A stretch of DNA of 64,000 nt from Pseudomonas palleroniana (GTDB lineage Bacteria; Pseudomonadota; Gammaproteobacteria; Pseudomonadales; Pseudomonadaceae), in assembly GCF_003031675.1 (NCBI RefSeq), contig NZ_PYWX01000006.1, positions 62,001-126,000 on the forward strand, read 5' to 3'. Numbering within the stretch: position 1 is the stretch's first letter; every line of letters starts with the position of its first letter. Positions 8,450-18,102 of this stretch are shown piece after piece. The position numbers and the translations under genes were made by a program. The notes under the pieces are model-generated. The model did no database searches. It worked only from the letters and a program-made list of their open reading frames with translations, and was not told the origin of the DNA.

Positions 8450-9799
8450 TTAGTGGCTCAAGCCATATTTCTTGACCTTGTCGAACAGCGTGGTCTTGGC
8501 CATCCCCAGTTCCTGGCTGGCCTGGGTCAGGTTGCCGCCGCTGCGTTGCAGGGCGTCGTTGAGCAGGTTGCGTTCGAAGGCTTCCACCGCTTCGGTGAAG
8601 GCCAGGCCCTGGTTGCCGCTGCTGGCACCGCTTTTCTTGAAGGCGGGCAGGCCCAGGGCGAAACGTTCGGCGACGTTGCGCAGTTCGCGCACGTTACCGG
8701 GCCAGTCGTGGCTCATCAGGCTCGACAGGGTCTGGTTGTCCAGCTCCGGCGCGGCGCGGTCGAAACGCAGGGACGATTGCTGCAGGAAGTGCTCGAACAG
8801 TTGCAGGATGTCTTCGCGGCGCTCGCGCAGCGGTGGCAACTCCAGGGTCACCACGTTGAGGCGGTAGTACAGGTCGCTGCGGAACTGGCTGGCACGGCTC
8901 AGCTCGTCGAGGTCGGATTTGGTGGCGGCGATCACCCGGCAATCCACCGCTACGCTCTGGTTCGACCCCAGGCGTTCGAGCGTGCGTTCCTGCAACACCC
9001 GCAACAATTTGATCTGCAGGTTGATCGGCATGCTTTCCACTTCATCGAGGAACAGCGTGCCTTCGTGGGCGTGCTCGATCTTGCCGATACGGCGTTTGCC
9101 GGCGCCGGTGAACGCGTTGGCTTCATGGCCGAAAATCTCGCTTTCGAAGAGGTTCTCCGGCAGGCCGCCGCAGTTCAACGCGACAAATTGGTGAGCGTGG
9201 CGCCGGCTGAAATCATGCAGGCAACGTGCGACCAGTTCCTTGCCGGTGCCGGTTTCACCTTCGATCAGCACGTTGGCTGAGGTGTCGGCGACATTGGCGA
9301 TCAGTTCACGCAGGTTCTGCATGGCCGGCGAGCGGCCGATGATGCGGCCTTCCAGGGAATCGCGTTCAGCCAACTGACGGCGCAGCGACCAGACTTCCCG
9401 CGCCAGGCTGCGTTGCTCCAGGGCTCGGCGCGCCACGTCGACCAGGCGCTCGGGGGAGAAGGGTTTTTCCATGAAGTCGTAGGCGCCGTTGCGCATGGCG
9501 CCCACCGCCATGGAGATATCGCCATGGCCGGTGATCAGTACCACCGGCAGGCTTTTATCCAGGGCCTTGAGGCGGGTCAACAGCTCCAGGCCGTCGATGC
9601 CCGGCAGGCGGATATCGCTGATCACGATGCCGGCAAAGTTCTCACCAATGCGCTTGAGCGCTTCTTCGGCACTGCCTACGCCCACGCTGGGAATGTCTTC
9701 CAGTGCCAGGGCCTGCTGGCAACCGAGCAATACATGGGGGTCGTCTTCGACGATCAGGACGGTGAGGCCGTCCTTGGGGGCTGTAGCGTCTGTATTCAT
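8450..9799 (-). CDS. aauR: AauR, sigma-54-dependent regulator of acidic amino-acid uptake
   Basis: 449 residues, DctD/NtrC family: receiver with Asp about 58 (VISDIRLPG), AAA+ domain with GETGTGKE, and a Fis-type C-terminal helix-turn-helix. The loop normally reading GAFTGA is NAFTGA here. It is assigned AauR rather than DctD because it is adjacent to aauS and aatPMQJ in the order known from P. putida, where AauSR responds to glutamate/aspartate. Start ATG overlaps the aauS stop (ATGA). Predicted targets are the two TTCGG-N4-CCGAA-type boxes at 15334-15378. Confidence 0.88.
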   Translation of the reverse strand: MNTDATAPKDGLTVLIVEDDPHVLLGCQQALALEDIPSVGVGSAEEALKRIGENFAGIVISDIRLPGIDGLELLTRLKALDKSLPVVLITGHGDISMAVGAMRNGAYDFMEKPFSPERLVDVARRALEQRSLAREVWSLRRQLAERDSLEGRIIGRSPAMQNLRELIANVADTSANVLIEGETGTGKELVARCLHDFSRRHAHQFVALNCGGLPENLFESEIFGHEANAFTGAGKRRIGKIEHAHEGTLFLDEVESMPINLQIKLLRVLQERTLERLGSNQSVAVDCRVIAATKSDLDELSRASQFRSDLYYRLNVVTLELPPLRERREDILQLFEHFLQQSSLRFDRAAPELDNQTLSSLMSHDWPGNVRELRNVAERFALGLPAFKKSGASSGNQGLAFTEAVEAFERNLLNDALQRSGGNLTQASQELGMAKTTLFDKVKKYGLSH

Positions 9800-11697
9800 G
9801 TCGACTCAGCTGTTTGAGCGCCCGCCAGCGGCAAGCACAGGACAAAGGCAGTACCACCACCGGCCGGGTGTTCCACGGCGAGGTTGCCGCCGGTGGCCGC
9901 CGCGAGGCTGGCGGACAGGGTCAGGCCCAGGCCCAGGCCCTGCTCGCCTGGCTTGGTGGTGAAGAAGGGTTCGAATAAATGTTTGCGCGCCTCGGGGTCG
10001 ATACCATGACCGTTGTCACGCACGTGCAGGCGATATTTGCCGTCGGCGCTGTGGCCTTCCAGCCACAGTTCGGGTGCCGGCTGTGCCTGCATGGCGTCGA
10101 GGGCGTTGCCGATCAGGTTGACCAGGATCTGCTCCAGGCGCGTCTGGTCGATCTGCAACTGGGCGTCGGCGAAGTCGCGGTGCAGGGTGATCGGCAGGCC
10201 GTCCAGGCGTGCGCCGAGCACCTGGAACGCAGCGTCCACGGCTTTGCCGAGGCTGGCCTCGCCCTGGTCGTCACCGCGTCGGGCGAACGAGCGCAGGCTG
10301 GCGGTGATGCGGCCCATGCGGTCGATCAGTTCGTTGATGGTCTTGAGGTTGGTGCTGGCGGTGTCGAGGGCGCCGCGCTCAAGGAAGCGCACGGTGTTGC
10401 CCGACAGCGTGCGCAGCGCCGCCAGCGGCTGGTTCAATTCATGGGCGATACTGGTGGACATCTGTCCGATGGCTGCCAACTTGCCCGCCTGTACCAGTTC
10501 GTCCTGAGCGCGGCGCAAGGTTTCTTCGGCCTGGCGCCGTTCGCGGATCTGGCCCTTGAGCCGTTCATTGCTGGCGCGCAGGTCGGCGGTGCGTTCGGCA
10601 ATCCGCCGCTCCAGTTGGCTGTTGGCTTCCTGCAAGGCTTCGCGGGCCGCGAGGCGGGTGGCGATGACCTTGCGCCGTTCGTTCCAGGCGATCAGCAGAA
10701 AGGCCACCAGGCCAAAGGCGACGGCCACCAGGATGCCTTGATTGATCGCAGCGCGGCGCAGGTCATTGAGCGGCGTCAGCAGGGTGAAATTCCACGGTGT
10801 GTCGTTGAGCGGACGGGTTTGTGCCAGGTAACTGACGGCGTGCTCGTCGTTTACCACTTCACTGTTGGCCGGGAAGGTCAGTTTCTCGCTGCCTTCGTTG
10901 AGGCGCTCGCGGGCCAGGGGTTCGAGCTCGTTCAGGGTCGCCCAGTAATATTGCAGGCTGTGCGCCAGGCGTTCCTTGGTGTCATCGCTCAGCGGGCGCA
11001 CCGCCTTGAGTCGGCGGGCCGGGTCGCTGGAAAGGATGATGATGCCGTTTTCATCACTGACAAACGCTTCGAGGCGCGCACGTTGCCAGCGCTCCTCCAG
11101 GGCTTCGAGGCGCACTTTGACCACGGCCACGCCGATGATCTTGCCGTGCTCTTCCAGGCCGTGGGCCAGGTAGTAGCCGGGCTCGCCGTTGGTGCTGCCG
11201 ATGCCGTAGAAGCGGCCGGGTTGGCCACGCACGGCGTTCTGGAAATAGGCGCGGAAAGACAGGTCCTCACCCTGGTAACTGTCGGCATCGCGCCAGTTAC
11301 TGGTGGCCAGCACGCGGCCGGTAGTGTCCATCACGTAGATGGCCCGACTGCGACTGCGGCGGTTCAGGCCCTCCAGGTAATCGTTGACGGTTTTGCGCGT
11401 CTCCTGGTTCGGGTCGGCCAGCAGTTGGGAAACGCTGGACTCCAATTCCAGGAGGCTGGGCAGGTAGGTGTATTTGCTCAGTTCACTTTCGACGGTGCGG
11501 GCGTGCAGCTCCAACTGGCGTTCGCCCGTGTCGCTGAGCGTGCGGATGCCGTAGAACTCACTGACCCAGAACCCGATATAACCCAAGCCGATCATCAGGG
11601 CGATGATCAACGGCGGCAGGAACAGTTGGCGAATCAGACGTGGTTTCACGGCAAGTGATGGCGGTGCGGCGCGAAATTGGTTGGGGTCGCATTTCAT
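9796..11697 (-). CDS. aauS: AauS, sensor histidine kinase for acidic amino acids
   Basis: 633 residues from the ATG at 11697 (a GTG one codon earlier is possible). TM1 lies at about 25-45, a large periplasmic Cache-type sensor follows to about 315, then TM2 at about 318-338, a coiled-coil linker of about 60 residues, HisKA with His about 419 (IAHELNQPLA), and HATPase with DNGHGI and GLGLGLTLS. DctB-like architecture. Coupled to aauR by a 4-bp overlap. Confidence 0.88.
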   Translation of the reverse strand: MKCDPNQFRAAPPSLAVKPRLIRQLFLPPLIIALMIGLGYIGFWVSEFYGIRTLSDTGERQLELHARTVESELSKYTYLPSLLELESSVSQLLADPNQETRKTVNDYLEGLNRRSRSRAIYVMDTTGRVLATSNWRDADSYQGEDLSFRAYFQNAVRGQPGRFYGIGSTNGEPGYYLAHGLEEHGKIIGVAVVKVRLEALEERWQRARLEAFVSDENGIIILSSDPARRLKAVRPLSDDTKERLAHSLQYYWATLNELEPLARERLNEGSEKLTFPANSEVVNDEHAVSYLAQTRPLNDTPWNFTLLTPLNDLRRAAINQGILVAVAFGLVAFLLIAWNERRKVIATRLAAREALQEANSQLERRIAERTADLRASNERLKGQIRERRQAEETLRRAQDELVQAGKLAAIGQMSTSIAHELNQPLAALRTLSGNTVRFLERGALDTASTNLKTINELIDRMGRITASLRSFARRGDDQGEASLGKAVDAAFQVLGARLDGLPITLHRDFADAQLQIDQTRLEQILVNLIGNALDAMQAQPAPELWLEGHSADGKYRLHVRDNGHGIDPEARKHLFEPFFTTKPGEQGLGLGLTLSASLAAATGGNLAVEHPAGGGTAFVLCLPLAGAQTAEST

Positions 11698-11732
11698 CAC
11701 AGATGCCTTGGGTCAACCAGAGCTTGCCGGTC

Positions 11733-11827
11733 CAGTGTGGGAGGGGGCTTGCTCCCGATAGCGGTGGTTCAGCTGAATATGCATTGGCTGATATAGCGCT
11801 ATCGGGAGCAAGCCACCTCCCACATTG
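11733..11827. repeat. REP doublet, GTGGGAGGGGGCTTGCTCCC family
   Basis: Left arm reads GTGTGGGAGGGGGCTTGCTC and continues to CGATAGCG. The right arm is the near reverse complement and ends in CTCCCACATTG. This is a second REP family, different from the GTAGTGAGCGGGCTTG type. It lies between aauS and aatP. Confidence 0.88.
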
Positions 11828-11859
11828 ACCCGGTTTCTACAAGGGAAGCTACGGAGTAC

Positions 11860-12594
11860 TTAGTGCTGCAGGATTTTCTCAAGGAAGTGCTGTGCACGCT
11901 CGGAGCGGGCGCTGATATCGCCGAAGAACTCTTCTTTCGGGCAGTCTTCAATGATCTTGCCGGCATCCATGAAAATCACGCGGTCGGCCACTTTACGGGC
12001 AAAGCCCATTTCGTGGGTCACGCACATCATGGTCATGCCTTCCTGGGCCAGTTGCACCATTACGTCGAGCACTTCGTTGACCATTTCCGGGTCGAGGGCC
12101 GAAGTGGGTTCGTCGAACAGCATGACGATCGGGTCCATGGCCAGGGCGCGGGCAATCGCCACTCGCTGTTGCTGGCCGCCGGACAGTTGGCCCGGATGCT
12201 TGTGGGCGTGTGCCGACAGGCCGACGCGGTCAAGCAGTTGCAGGCCCTTCTTGGTGGCTTCTTCCTTGCTGCGGCCGAGCACCTTGATTTGCGCGATGGT
12301 CAGGTTTTCGGTGATGGTCAGGTGCGGGAACAGTTCGAAGTGCTGGAACACCATGCCCACGCGCGAGCGCAGTTTCGGCAGGTTGGTCTTCGGGTCGGCG
12401 ATGGAGGTGCCGTCGACCACGATGTCGCCCTTCTGGAACGGTTCCAGCGCGTTGACGCATTTGATCAGGGTGGATTTGCCCGAGCCCGAAGGCCCGCACA
12501 CCACGATCACTTCGCCTTTTTTAACCTCGGTGCTGCAATCGGTCAGCACCTGGAAGTCGCCATACCACTTGTTGATGTTCTTGATAGAGATCAT
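11860..12594 (-). CDS. aatP: AatP, ABC transporter ATPase for glutamate/aspartate
   Basis: 244 residues, the usual length for polar amino-acid ABC ATPases of the GltL/GlnQ type. Walker [10 protein letters not shown], signature LSGGQQQR, Walker [14 protein letters not shown] and the switch histidine in CVTHEMGFA are intact. It powers import through AatQ-AatM with binding protein AatJ. The start codon overlaps the aatM stop (ATGA). Confidence 0.93.
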   Translation of the reverse strand: MISIKNINKWYGDFQVLTDCSTEVKKGEVIVVCGPSGSGKSTLIKCVNALEPFQKGDIVVDGTSIADPKTNLPKLRSRVGMVFQHFELFPHLTITENLTIAQIKVLGRSKEEATKKGLQLLDRVGLSAHAHKHPGQLSGGQQQRVAIARALAMDPIVMLFDEPTSALDPEMVNEVLDVMVQLAQEGMTMMCVTHEMGFARKVADRVIFMDAGKIIEDCPKEEFFGDISARSERAQHFLEKILQH

Positions 12595-13262
12595 ACGGCA
12601 AACCTTTTTTGCAGACGCTTGACCAGCAGCGAGGCGGAAAAGCTGATGATGAAGTAGACGACACCGGCGAAGATCAGGAACTCATTGGAGCGGCCGATGA
12701 TGTCGCCGTTGGAGCGGGCAGAGTTGAGGAAGTCCACCAGGCCCACGGTATAGACCAGCGAGGTGTCCTGAAACAGGATGATCGACTGTTGCAGCAGCAA
12801 CGGGGTCATCTTGCGGAACGCCTGGGGCAGGATGATCAGGCGCATGGTCTGGCCATAGGTCATGCCCATCGCTTGTGCCGCGCCCATCTGGCCCTTGGGG
12901 ATCGACTGCACGCCGGCCCGCACGATTTCACAGAAGTACGCGGCTTCGAACATCATGAAGGCCACGACGCAGGACGTGAACGCGCCGATCGGAGTGTCCT
13001 CGCCGGTGATCCAGCGCAATACGAACGGCACCGCCAGGTAGAACCAGGTGATCACCAACAGCAGTGGGATCGAGCGGAAGTAGTTCACATAGGCGCCGGC
13101 CAGGCTCGACAGCAGCTTGCTGGACGACAGGCGCATCAGCGCGAGCACGGTGCCCAGCGCGATGCCGCCGATCACGCCCATGACCATCAGTTGCAGGGTC
13201 ATGAGCATGCCGTTCCACAGGCCTGGGATAGCGGGGATGATGCCGCTGAAATCGAAGTCCAT
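12591..13262 (-). CDS. aatM: AatM, amino-acid ABC transporter permease
   Basis: 223 residues with about five membrane helices and the HisM-type EAA-like loop ([20 protein letters not shown] near residue 140). Pairs with AatQ to form the inner-membrane channel for glutamate/aspartate. Its ATG overlaps the aatQ stop by one base (TAATG). Confidence 0.92.
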   Translation of the reverse strand: MDFDFSGIIPAIPGLWNGMLMTLQLMVMGVIGGIALGTVLALMRLSSSKLLSSLAGAYVNYFRSIPLLLVITWFYLAVPFVLRWITGEDTPIGAFTSCVVAFMMFEAAYFCEIVRAGVQSIPKGQMGAAQAMGMTYGQTMRLIILPQAFRKMTPLLLQQSIILFQDTSLVYTVGLVDFLNSARSNGDIIGRSNEFLIFAGVVYFIISFSASLLVKRLQKRFAV

Positions 13263-14008
13263 TATTTACCCCCCACGGAGATCAGGCCGGGCACGGCGAC
13301 TTTCTTCTCGACCAGGCGCATCAGCAACATCAGGCTCATGTTCAAGGTGAAGTAGATCAGTGTGGCCAGGGTGAACGCTTCAAACAGGTTGGCCGAGAAC
13401 TCGGCGGTCTGCTTGGTTTGCGCTAGCAGCTCCATCAGGCCGATCAAGGACGCCACGGAGGAGTTCTTGAACACGTTGAGGAACTCCGAGGTGAGCGGCG
13501 GAATGATGATCCGGTAAGCCTGGGGCAGCAGCACGTTCCAGTAGATCTGCGGCAGCTTGAAGCCCATGGCGCGCGCCGCGGATTCCTGGCCGCGTGGCAG
13601 CGCCTGGATGCCGGTACGCACTTGCTCACACACACGGGCGGCGGTGAACAGGCCCAGGCACACCACTACGCTCAGGTAGGCCGAGGTAGTCGGGTTCAGG
13701 TCTTGTTTGTACCAGTCCTGCAGGTTCTGCGGCAGCATGTCGGGCACCAGGAAGTACCAGATGAACAGCTGAACCAGCAGCGGCACGTTACGAAACAGTT
13801 CCACGTAGCAGGTCGCGATGCCCGATACGAGGCGGCTTGGCACGGTGCGCATGACCCCCAGAATGGAGCCCAGCAGCAAGGCGATAATCCATGCCACGAC
13901 AGCGATGGCGATGGTCCAGCCCAGGCCGGCGATGTACCAGTCGAGATAAGTCTCGCTGCCAACGCCGGTGGACTTGAAGAATACGCCCCAGTCCCAGTTG
14001 TAATTCAT
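13262..14008 (-). CDS. aatQ: AatQ, amino-acid ABC transporter permease
   Basis: 248 residues, GltJ-like, with several hydrophobic helices and the conserved permease loop around ARAMGFKLPQIYWNVLLPQA. I chose the ATG at 14008 because a GGGGAGA ribosome-binding sequence lies just upstream and the family start (MNYNWDWG) fits. The 194 bp between it and aatJ contain no recognisable gene; the gap is usual between the very highly expressed binding protein and the permeases. Confidence 0.9.
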   Translation of the reverse strand: MNYNWDWGVFFKSTGVGSETYLDWYIAGLGWTIAIAVVAWIIALLLGSILGVMRTVPSRLVSGIATCYVELFRNVPLLVQLFIWYFLVPDMLPQNLQDWYKQDLNPTTSAYLSVVVCLGLFTAARVCEQVRTGIQALPRGQESAARAMGFKLPQIYWNVLLPQAYRIIIPPLTSEFLNVFKNSSVASLIGLMELLAQTKQTAEFSANLFEAFTLATLIYFTLNMSLMLLMRLVEKKVAVPGLISVGGK

Positions 14009-14202
14009 TAGGGTCTCCCCTCGAGATCGATCGATGTACAAGCACCCGCTTGGGGAAGATCCTTTCCCACCTGACGGTGAACGCCAGGCACACGCGATCG
14101 GCTCGAAAACCGCCAGGTCGAGTGTTCCAAATTAAAGCCAGCAGGTAGTAACAGACGCCTGAGGGAGGGTTGGCTCCCTCAGGAGATAAGCTTAGTCAGG
14201 TA

Positions 14203-15129
14203 TCAGATTTTTACGTCAGGTGCCGGCTTGTCGCTTGGGTTGGCGATCAGCTCCTTCACCTTCTCGCTCATCGGGAAGTTCAGGTTCAGGCCTTTTGGTG
14301 GGATCGGGCTTTCGAACCATTTGCTGTAGATCTTGTTGATTTCGCCAGATTTGTACAGGCCAACGATGGCGTCATCTACAGCTTTCTTGAACGCTGGGTC
14401 GTCTTTGCGAACCATGCAGGCATAGGCTTCGAAGGACTGTGGAGTGCCGGTAATGACCCAGTCATCCGGCTTCTTGGCCTTGGCTTCTTCACCGGCGAGC
14501 AGGGCGTCGTCCATCATGAAGGCAACGGCGCGGCCGCTTTCCAGCATCTGGAAGGATTCGCCATGGTCTTTGGCGGAGATGACGTTCATGCCCATCTGCT
14601 TGTCGGCGTTCATCGCCTTGATGATGCGCTCGGACGTGGTGCCGGCGGTGGTCACGACGTTCTTGCCTTTCAGGTCGGCAAAGTCAGCGTAGGACGGCTT
14701 GCCATCCTTGTCTTTCTTGACCAGCAGGCGGGTGCCGATTTCGAAGATGTTGACGGTGAAATCAACTTGCTGAGCGCGTTCGGCGTTATTGGTGGTGGAG
14801 CCGCACTCGAGGTCCGCGGTGCCGTTCTGGATCAACGGGATACGGGTTTGCGAGGTGACCAGGTTGTACTTGACCTTGAGGTCGGGTTTGTTCAGGTCTT
14901 TTTTCAGGGCTTCAACCACAGCCAGCTGAACGTCGTGGGAGTAGCCCACAGGTTTGCCCGAACCATCCGCAATGTAGGAAAACGGGATGGAACTGTCGCG
15001 GTGCGCGAGAGTGATGGTGCCGGAGTCATTGATTTTCTTCAGTGTGCCGGTGAGTTCGGCGGCGAAAACTGGAGTGCTGATCAGAGCAGCAGCGATAGCT
15101 GCGCCCAGGATATGGGGAACGATGCGCAT
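14203..15129 (-). CDS. aatJ: AatJ, periplasmic glutamate/aspartate-binding protein
   Basis: 308 residues, SBP_bac_3 family, with a signal peptide cleaved after about VFA (residue 22). The DSGTITLAHRDSSIPFSY segment and the CGSTTNNAERAQQVDFT segment are typical of GltI/AatJ. First gene of the aat operon: a sigma-54 promoter at 15242-15257 and AauR boxes further upstream fit induction by acidic amino acids. Confidence 0.92.
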   Translation of the reverse strand: MRIVPHILGAAIAAALISTPVFAAELTGTLKKINDSGTITLAHRDSSIPFSYIADGSGKPVGYSHDVQLAVVEALKKDLNKPDLKVKYNLVTSQTRIPLIQNGTADLECGSTTNNAERAQQVDFTVNIFEIGTRLLVKKDKDGKPSYADFADLKGKNVVTTAGTTSERIIKAMNADKQMGMNVISAKDHGESFQMLESGRAVAFMMDDALLAGEEAKAKKPDDWVITGTPQSFEAYACMVRKDDPAFKKAVDDAIVGLYKSGEINKIYSKWFESPIPPKGLNLNFPMSEKVKELIANPSDKPAPDVKI

Positions 15130-15241
15130 CAATACTTCCTCGACATTTGTTTTTTTTATAAAGCCGGCTAAACGGCTCTCTTGTACAGCGAATGCCCGTA
15201 ACGGCTCCTGAAGCGTCTCAGGCAATCCTCAGGGAGTGTAG

Positions 15242-15257
15242 AGCATGAGTCGTGCCA
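15242..15257 (-). promoter_or_regulatory. sigma-54 promoter of aatJ
   Basis: On the minus strand TGGCACGACTCATGCT matches TGGCAC-N5-TTGCW with one mismatch and correct GG-N10-GC spacing, about 113 bp before the aatJ ATG. This agrees with the RpoN-dependent regulator AauR encoded in the same cluster. Confidence 0.75.
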
Positions 15258-15333
15258 GACCAGGAATAAAAGGTTAACTGCATGATTTATATGATGATTA
15301 ACTTTGTGTGACGGCAAATATGTAACCGTCGGA

Positions 15334-15378
15334 TCCGGCAAACCGAATAGGTTGGAGTGTTGCGTTCGGAAAACCGAA
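15334..15378. promoter_or_regulatory. two AauR-type operator boxes
   Basis: TTCGGAAAACCGAA at 15365-15378 is a perfect TTCGG-N4-CCGAA inverted repeat, and TCCGGCAAACCGAA at 15334-15347 is a one-mismatch copy. Their starts are 31 bp apart (about three helical turns), and both lie about 80-125 bp upstream of the aatJ sigma-54 promoter. The consensus is recalled from work on P. putida AauR. Confidence 0.7.
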
Positions 15379-15394
15379 TGCAATGGGGAGGGCA

Positions 15395-15493
15395 TGTAGG
15401 ACCAGACTCGCTCGCCAACAGGCGCAAAAACGCCGCGTTCATTCTGGATAAACGCGGCGTTCTCAGGTTTTTCGCGAGCGGGCTCGCTTCTAC
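15395..15493. repeat. degenerate REP pair around the glpD terminator
   Basis: TCGCGAGCGGGCTCGCTTCTAC at 15472-15493 is the reverse complement of the common P. fluorescens REP core GTAG-N-AGCGAGC-N-GCTCGCGA. A weaker inverted copy begins at 15395. The glpD terminator hairpin lies between the arms. Confidence 0.6.
15429..15461 (-). terminator. intrinsic terminator of glpD
   Basis: On the minus strand an 11-bp stem (AACGCCGCGTT and its complement) with an 11-nt loop is followed by a run of five T's. It is placed 44 bp after the glpD stop. Confidence 0.8.
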
Positions 15494-15504
15494 GGGATGG
15501 AGGG

Positions 15505-17043
15505 TCAGGCCGCCTGGGTCTTGCTGCGGTTCTGTTCAACCTGGGAGAGGTAGCGTTGCAGGTTGTCCTGTTCTTGCGCAGTGGTGAACAGGCCCAGTTT
15601 GGTCCGGCGCCACAGCACGTCCTGCGCTTGTGTCACCCACTCTTCGGCGCACAGATAGTCGACTTCACGGGTGTACAGGCCACCACCCAGGTGCTCGCCC
15701 AGGTCGGCCTGCGATTGCACACCCTCCAACAGGCGCCAGGTACGGCTGCCGTACGTGGTGGCCCAGCGTTGGGCGAGCTCGCTCGGCACCCAGTCGAACC
15801 GGCTGCGAATGGCATCGGCCAGCGCTTGTGGCGTGGTCATGTTTTCGCCGCCGGGCAGGCTGGCTGTTACGGTCCAGCTTGGACGCATCTGGGTGAAGAA
15901 CGGCGCCAGCTGAGCCATCGCCGACTCCGCCAACTTGCGGTAGGTGGTCAGCTTGCCGCCGAATACCGACAGGATCGGCGCTTCACCATTGCCGCCGGAC
16001 AGTGCCAGGGTGTAGTCGCGGGTGATGGCCGACGGGTTATCCGACTCGTCATTGCACAGCGGACGCACGCCGGAGTAGGTGTGGACGATGTCGTCGCGGC
16101 TCAGTTGCTTCTTGAAGTGCGCGTTGACCACCTTGAGCATGTAGTCGGTTTCACCTTCGGTAATCGCCACTTTAGCCGGGTCGCCGGTGTATTCGCGGTC
16201 GGTGGTGCCGATGATGGTCAGGTGGTTCAGGTATGGAATGGTGAAAACGATACGCTGGTCTTCGTTCTGCAGGATGTGCGCGTGGGCGCCTTCGTACAGT
16301 CGCGGCACGATCAGGTGGCTGCCCTGGATCAGGCGGATGCCGTAAGGCGAATCCAGTTTCAGGTCGTCCTTGATGAACTTGGCGACCCAGGGGCCTGCGG
16401 CATTCACCAGCGCACGGGCGCGGATCGAGAACAGGCTGCCATCGGCACGTTCCATGTTCATTTCCCACATGCCGTTGCTGCGGCGTGCACTGACGCAACG
16501 GGTCTGGGTATGGACATGGGCGCCTTTCTCGCGGGCGGCCATGGCGTTGAGTACCACCAGACGGGCGTCATCCACCCAGCAATCGGAATATTCGAAGCCT
16601 TTGGTGATTTCGCTTTTCAGCGGGCTGTCAGGGCCGAACTTGAGGCTTTTGGAGCCTGCAAGTTTTTCGCGCTTGCCCAGGTGGTCATACAGGAACAGGC
16701 CGGCGCGAATCATCCATGCCGGGCGCAGGTGCGGGCGGTGCGGCAACACGAAACGCATGGGCTTGACGATGTGCGGCGCCTTGGCCAGCAACACCTCACG
16801 TTCAGCCAGGGCTTCACGCACCAGGCGGAACTCGTAATGTTCCAGGTAGCGCAGGCCGCCGTGAATCAGCTTGCTGCTGGCAGACGATGTGTGGCTGGCC
16901 AGGTCGTCCTTTTCGCAAAGGAATACCGACAACCCGCGCCCGGCTGCGTCTGCTGCAATGCCGACGCCGTTGATCCCGCCACCAATTACGGCAACGTCAT
17001 AGACTTCGGCAAGCGGTGGAGCAGGCAAGGTGGAAGGAGTCAT
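15505..17043 (-). CDS. glpD: aerobic glycerol-3-phosphate dehydrogenase GlpD
   Basis: 512 residues. FAD-binding motif IGGGINGVGIAADAAGRG near the N-terminus, the family signatures KLIHGGLRYLE and the C-terminal GGKLTTYRKLAE are present. It oxidises glycerol-3-phosphate to dihydroxyacetone phosphate at the inner face of the cytoplasmic membrane and passes electrons to quinone. It completes the glpFKRD glycerol pathway present here and has its own upstream operator (17078-17091). Confidence 0.96.
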   Translation of the reverse strand: MTPSTLPAPPLAEVYDVAVIGGGINGVGIAADAAGRGLSVFLCEKDDLASHTSSASSKLIHGGLRYLEHYEFRLVREALAEREVLLAKAPHIVKPMRFVLPHRPHLRPAWMIRAGLFLYDHLGKREKLAGSKSLKFGPDSPLKSEITKGFEYSDCWVDDARLVVLNAMAAREKGAHVHTQTRCVSARRSNGMWEMNMERADGSLFSIRARALVNAAGPWVAKFIKDDLKLDSPYGIRLIQGSHLIVPRLYEGAHAHILQNEDQRIVFTIPYLNHLTIIGTTDREYTGDPAKVAITEGETDYMLKVVNAHFKKQLSRDDIVHTYSGVRPLCNDESDNPSAITRDYTLALSGGNGEAPILSVFGGKLTTYRKLAESAMAQLAPFFTQMRPSWTVTASLPGGENMTTPQALADAIRSRFDWVPSELAQRWATTYGSRTWRLLEGVQSQADLGEHLGGGLYTREVDYLCAEEWVTQAQDVLWRRTKLGLFTTAQEQDNLQRYLSQVEQNRSKTQAA

Positions 17044-17077
17044 CGGCTGGCCTCGCGATCTTTTCGTCTTTGAATTC

Positions 17078-17091
17078 GAACATTAATGTTC
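17078..17091. promoter_or_regulatory. candidate GlpR operator upstream of glpD
   Basis: GAACATTAATGTTC is a perfect 14-bp palindrome 35 bp before the glpD start, embedded in TTCGAACATTAATGTTCA. The ATGTTC/GAACAT half-sites resemble the E. coli GlpR operator, and TTCGAAC recurs upstream of glpF. Confidence 0.6.
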
Positions 17092-17198
17092 ATTTGCGAA
17101 AATGGTAGCTGATAAACGCGCGCACAGCCACCCGACTTCGATTGAAAAAACTCATCGAAGGGCGGGGAAAGGAAAATTTGTGAACATGAAGGCAGTCT

Positions 17199-17331
17199 GT
17201 AGTGAGCGAGCTTGCCTCGCGCTGGGCTGCGAAGCGGCCCTAACCCAGCCACCGCATGTCTGTCTGGAAGATTGCAGTGGACCTAATGGGGCCGCTTCGC
17301 AGCCCAGCGCGAGGCAAGCTCGCTCACTACA
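17199..17331. repeat. REP doublet (REPIN)
   Basis: Inverted pair of the TGTAGTGAGCGAGCTTGC type with arms reading GCGCTGGGCTGCGAAGCGGCC, between the divergent-side upstream region of glpD and the end of glpR. Confidence 0.9.
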
Positions 17332-17346
17332 GGTTATTTGTAGTTT

Positions 17347-18102
17347 TCAGACGACTTCCAGGCGAACCTTGTGCTGGTTCAATAGCTGCACCAACGCCGG
17401 TACCGGTTGCTGGTCGGTCACCAGGCAATCCACCAGGCTGATTGGCCCCAGTCGAATCATGGCATTGCGCCCGAATTTGCTCGAGTCCGCCGCCAGGATC
17501 ACTTGGCGCGCATTGGCGATGATCGCCTGCGAAACCCGCACTTCCTGATAGTCGAAATCCAACAGGCTGCCGTCTTCGTCGATGCCGCTGATGCCGACCA
17601 GGGCAAAATCGACCTTGAACTGGTTGATGAAGTCGACACTCGCCTGGCCCACGACACCGCCGTCGCGGCGCACATTGCCACCGGTCAGCAACACATCGAA
17701 ATCGTCCTTGGTGCTGAGCATGGCGGCGACGTTGAGGTTGTTGGTGATGATTTTCAGGTGGTTGTGATTGAGCAGCGCACGGGCTATGGACTCGGTGGTG
17801 GTGCCAATATTTATGAACAATGAGGCATGGTCGGGAATCTGCGCGGCGATGGCTTCACCGATGCGCTGTTTCTCATCGCGCATCTGGTCGGCACGCATGG
17901 CGTACGCGGTGTTCTCGACACTGGAGTCATAGGCCGCGCCGCCGTGGTAGCGGCGCAGCAGATTGGCGTCCGCCAGCTGGTTGATATCGCGGCGGATGGT
18001 TTGCGGGGTGACAGCGAACAGCTGCGCCATTTCCTCGATACTGACGTAGCCGCGTTCGCGGACCAGTTCGAGGATTTGTTGTTGGCGGGGAGGCAGATTC
18101 AT
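17347..18102 (-). CDS. glpR: GlpR, DeoR-family repressor of the glycerol regulon
   Basis: 251 residues. DeoR-type helix-turn-helix at the N-terminus ([19 protein letters not shown] at about 24-42) and a C-terminal sugar-phosphate-binding domain with [15 protein letters not shown]. It represses glp genes until glycerol-3-phosphate is bound. It sits between glpK and glpD, and candidate operators lie before glpD and glpF. Confidence 0.94.
   Translation of the reverse strand: MNLPPRQQQILELVRERGYVSIEEMAQLFAVTPQTIRRDINQLADANLLRRYHGGAAYDSSVENTAYAMRADQMRDEKQRIGEAIAAQIPDHASLFINIGTTTESIARALLNHNHLKIITNNLNVAAMLSTKDDFDVLLTGGNVRRDGGVVGQASVDFINQFKVDFALVGISGIDEDGSLLDFDYQEVRVSQAIIANARQVILAADSSKFGRNAMIRLGPISLVDCLVTDQQPVPALVQLLNQHKVRLEVV

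Noticed and set aside
9979..11658. 559-codon plus-strand frame
   Set aside because: Antisense to aauS; the composition is a codon-bias shadow.
8450..11697. DctB/DctD C4-dicarboxylate two-component system
   Set aside because: The family is similar, but adjacency to aatPMQJ and the AauR-type boxes before aatJ support AauS/AauR.
15556..17073. 505-codon plus-strand frame
   Set aside because: Antisense to glpD.
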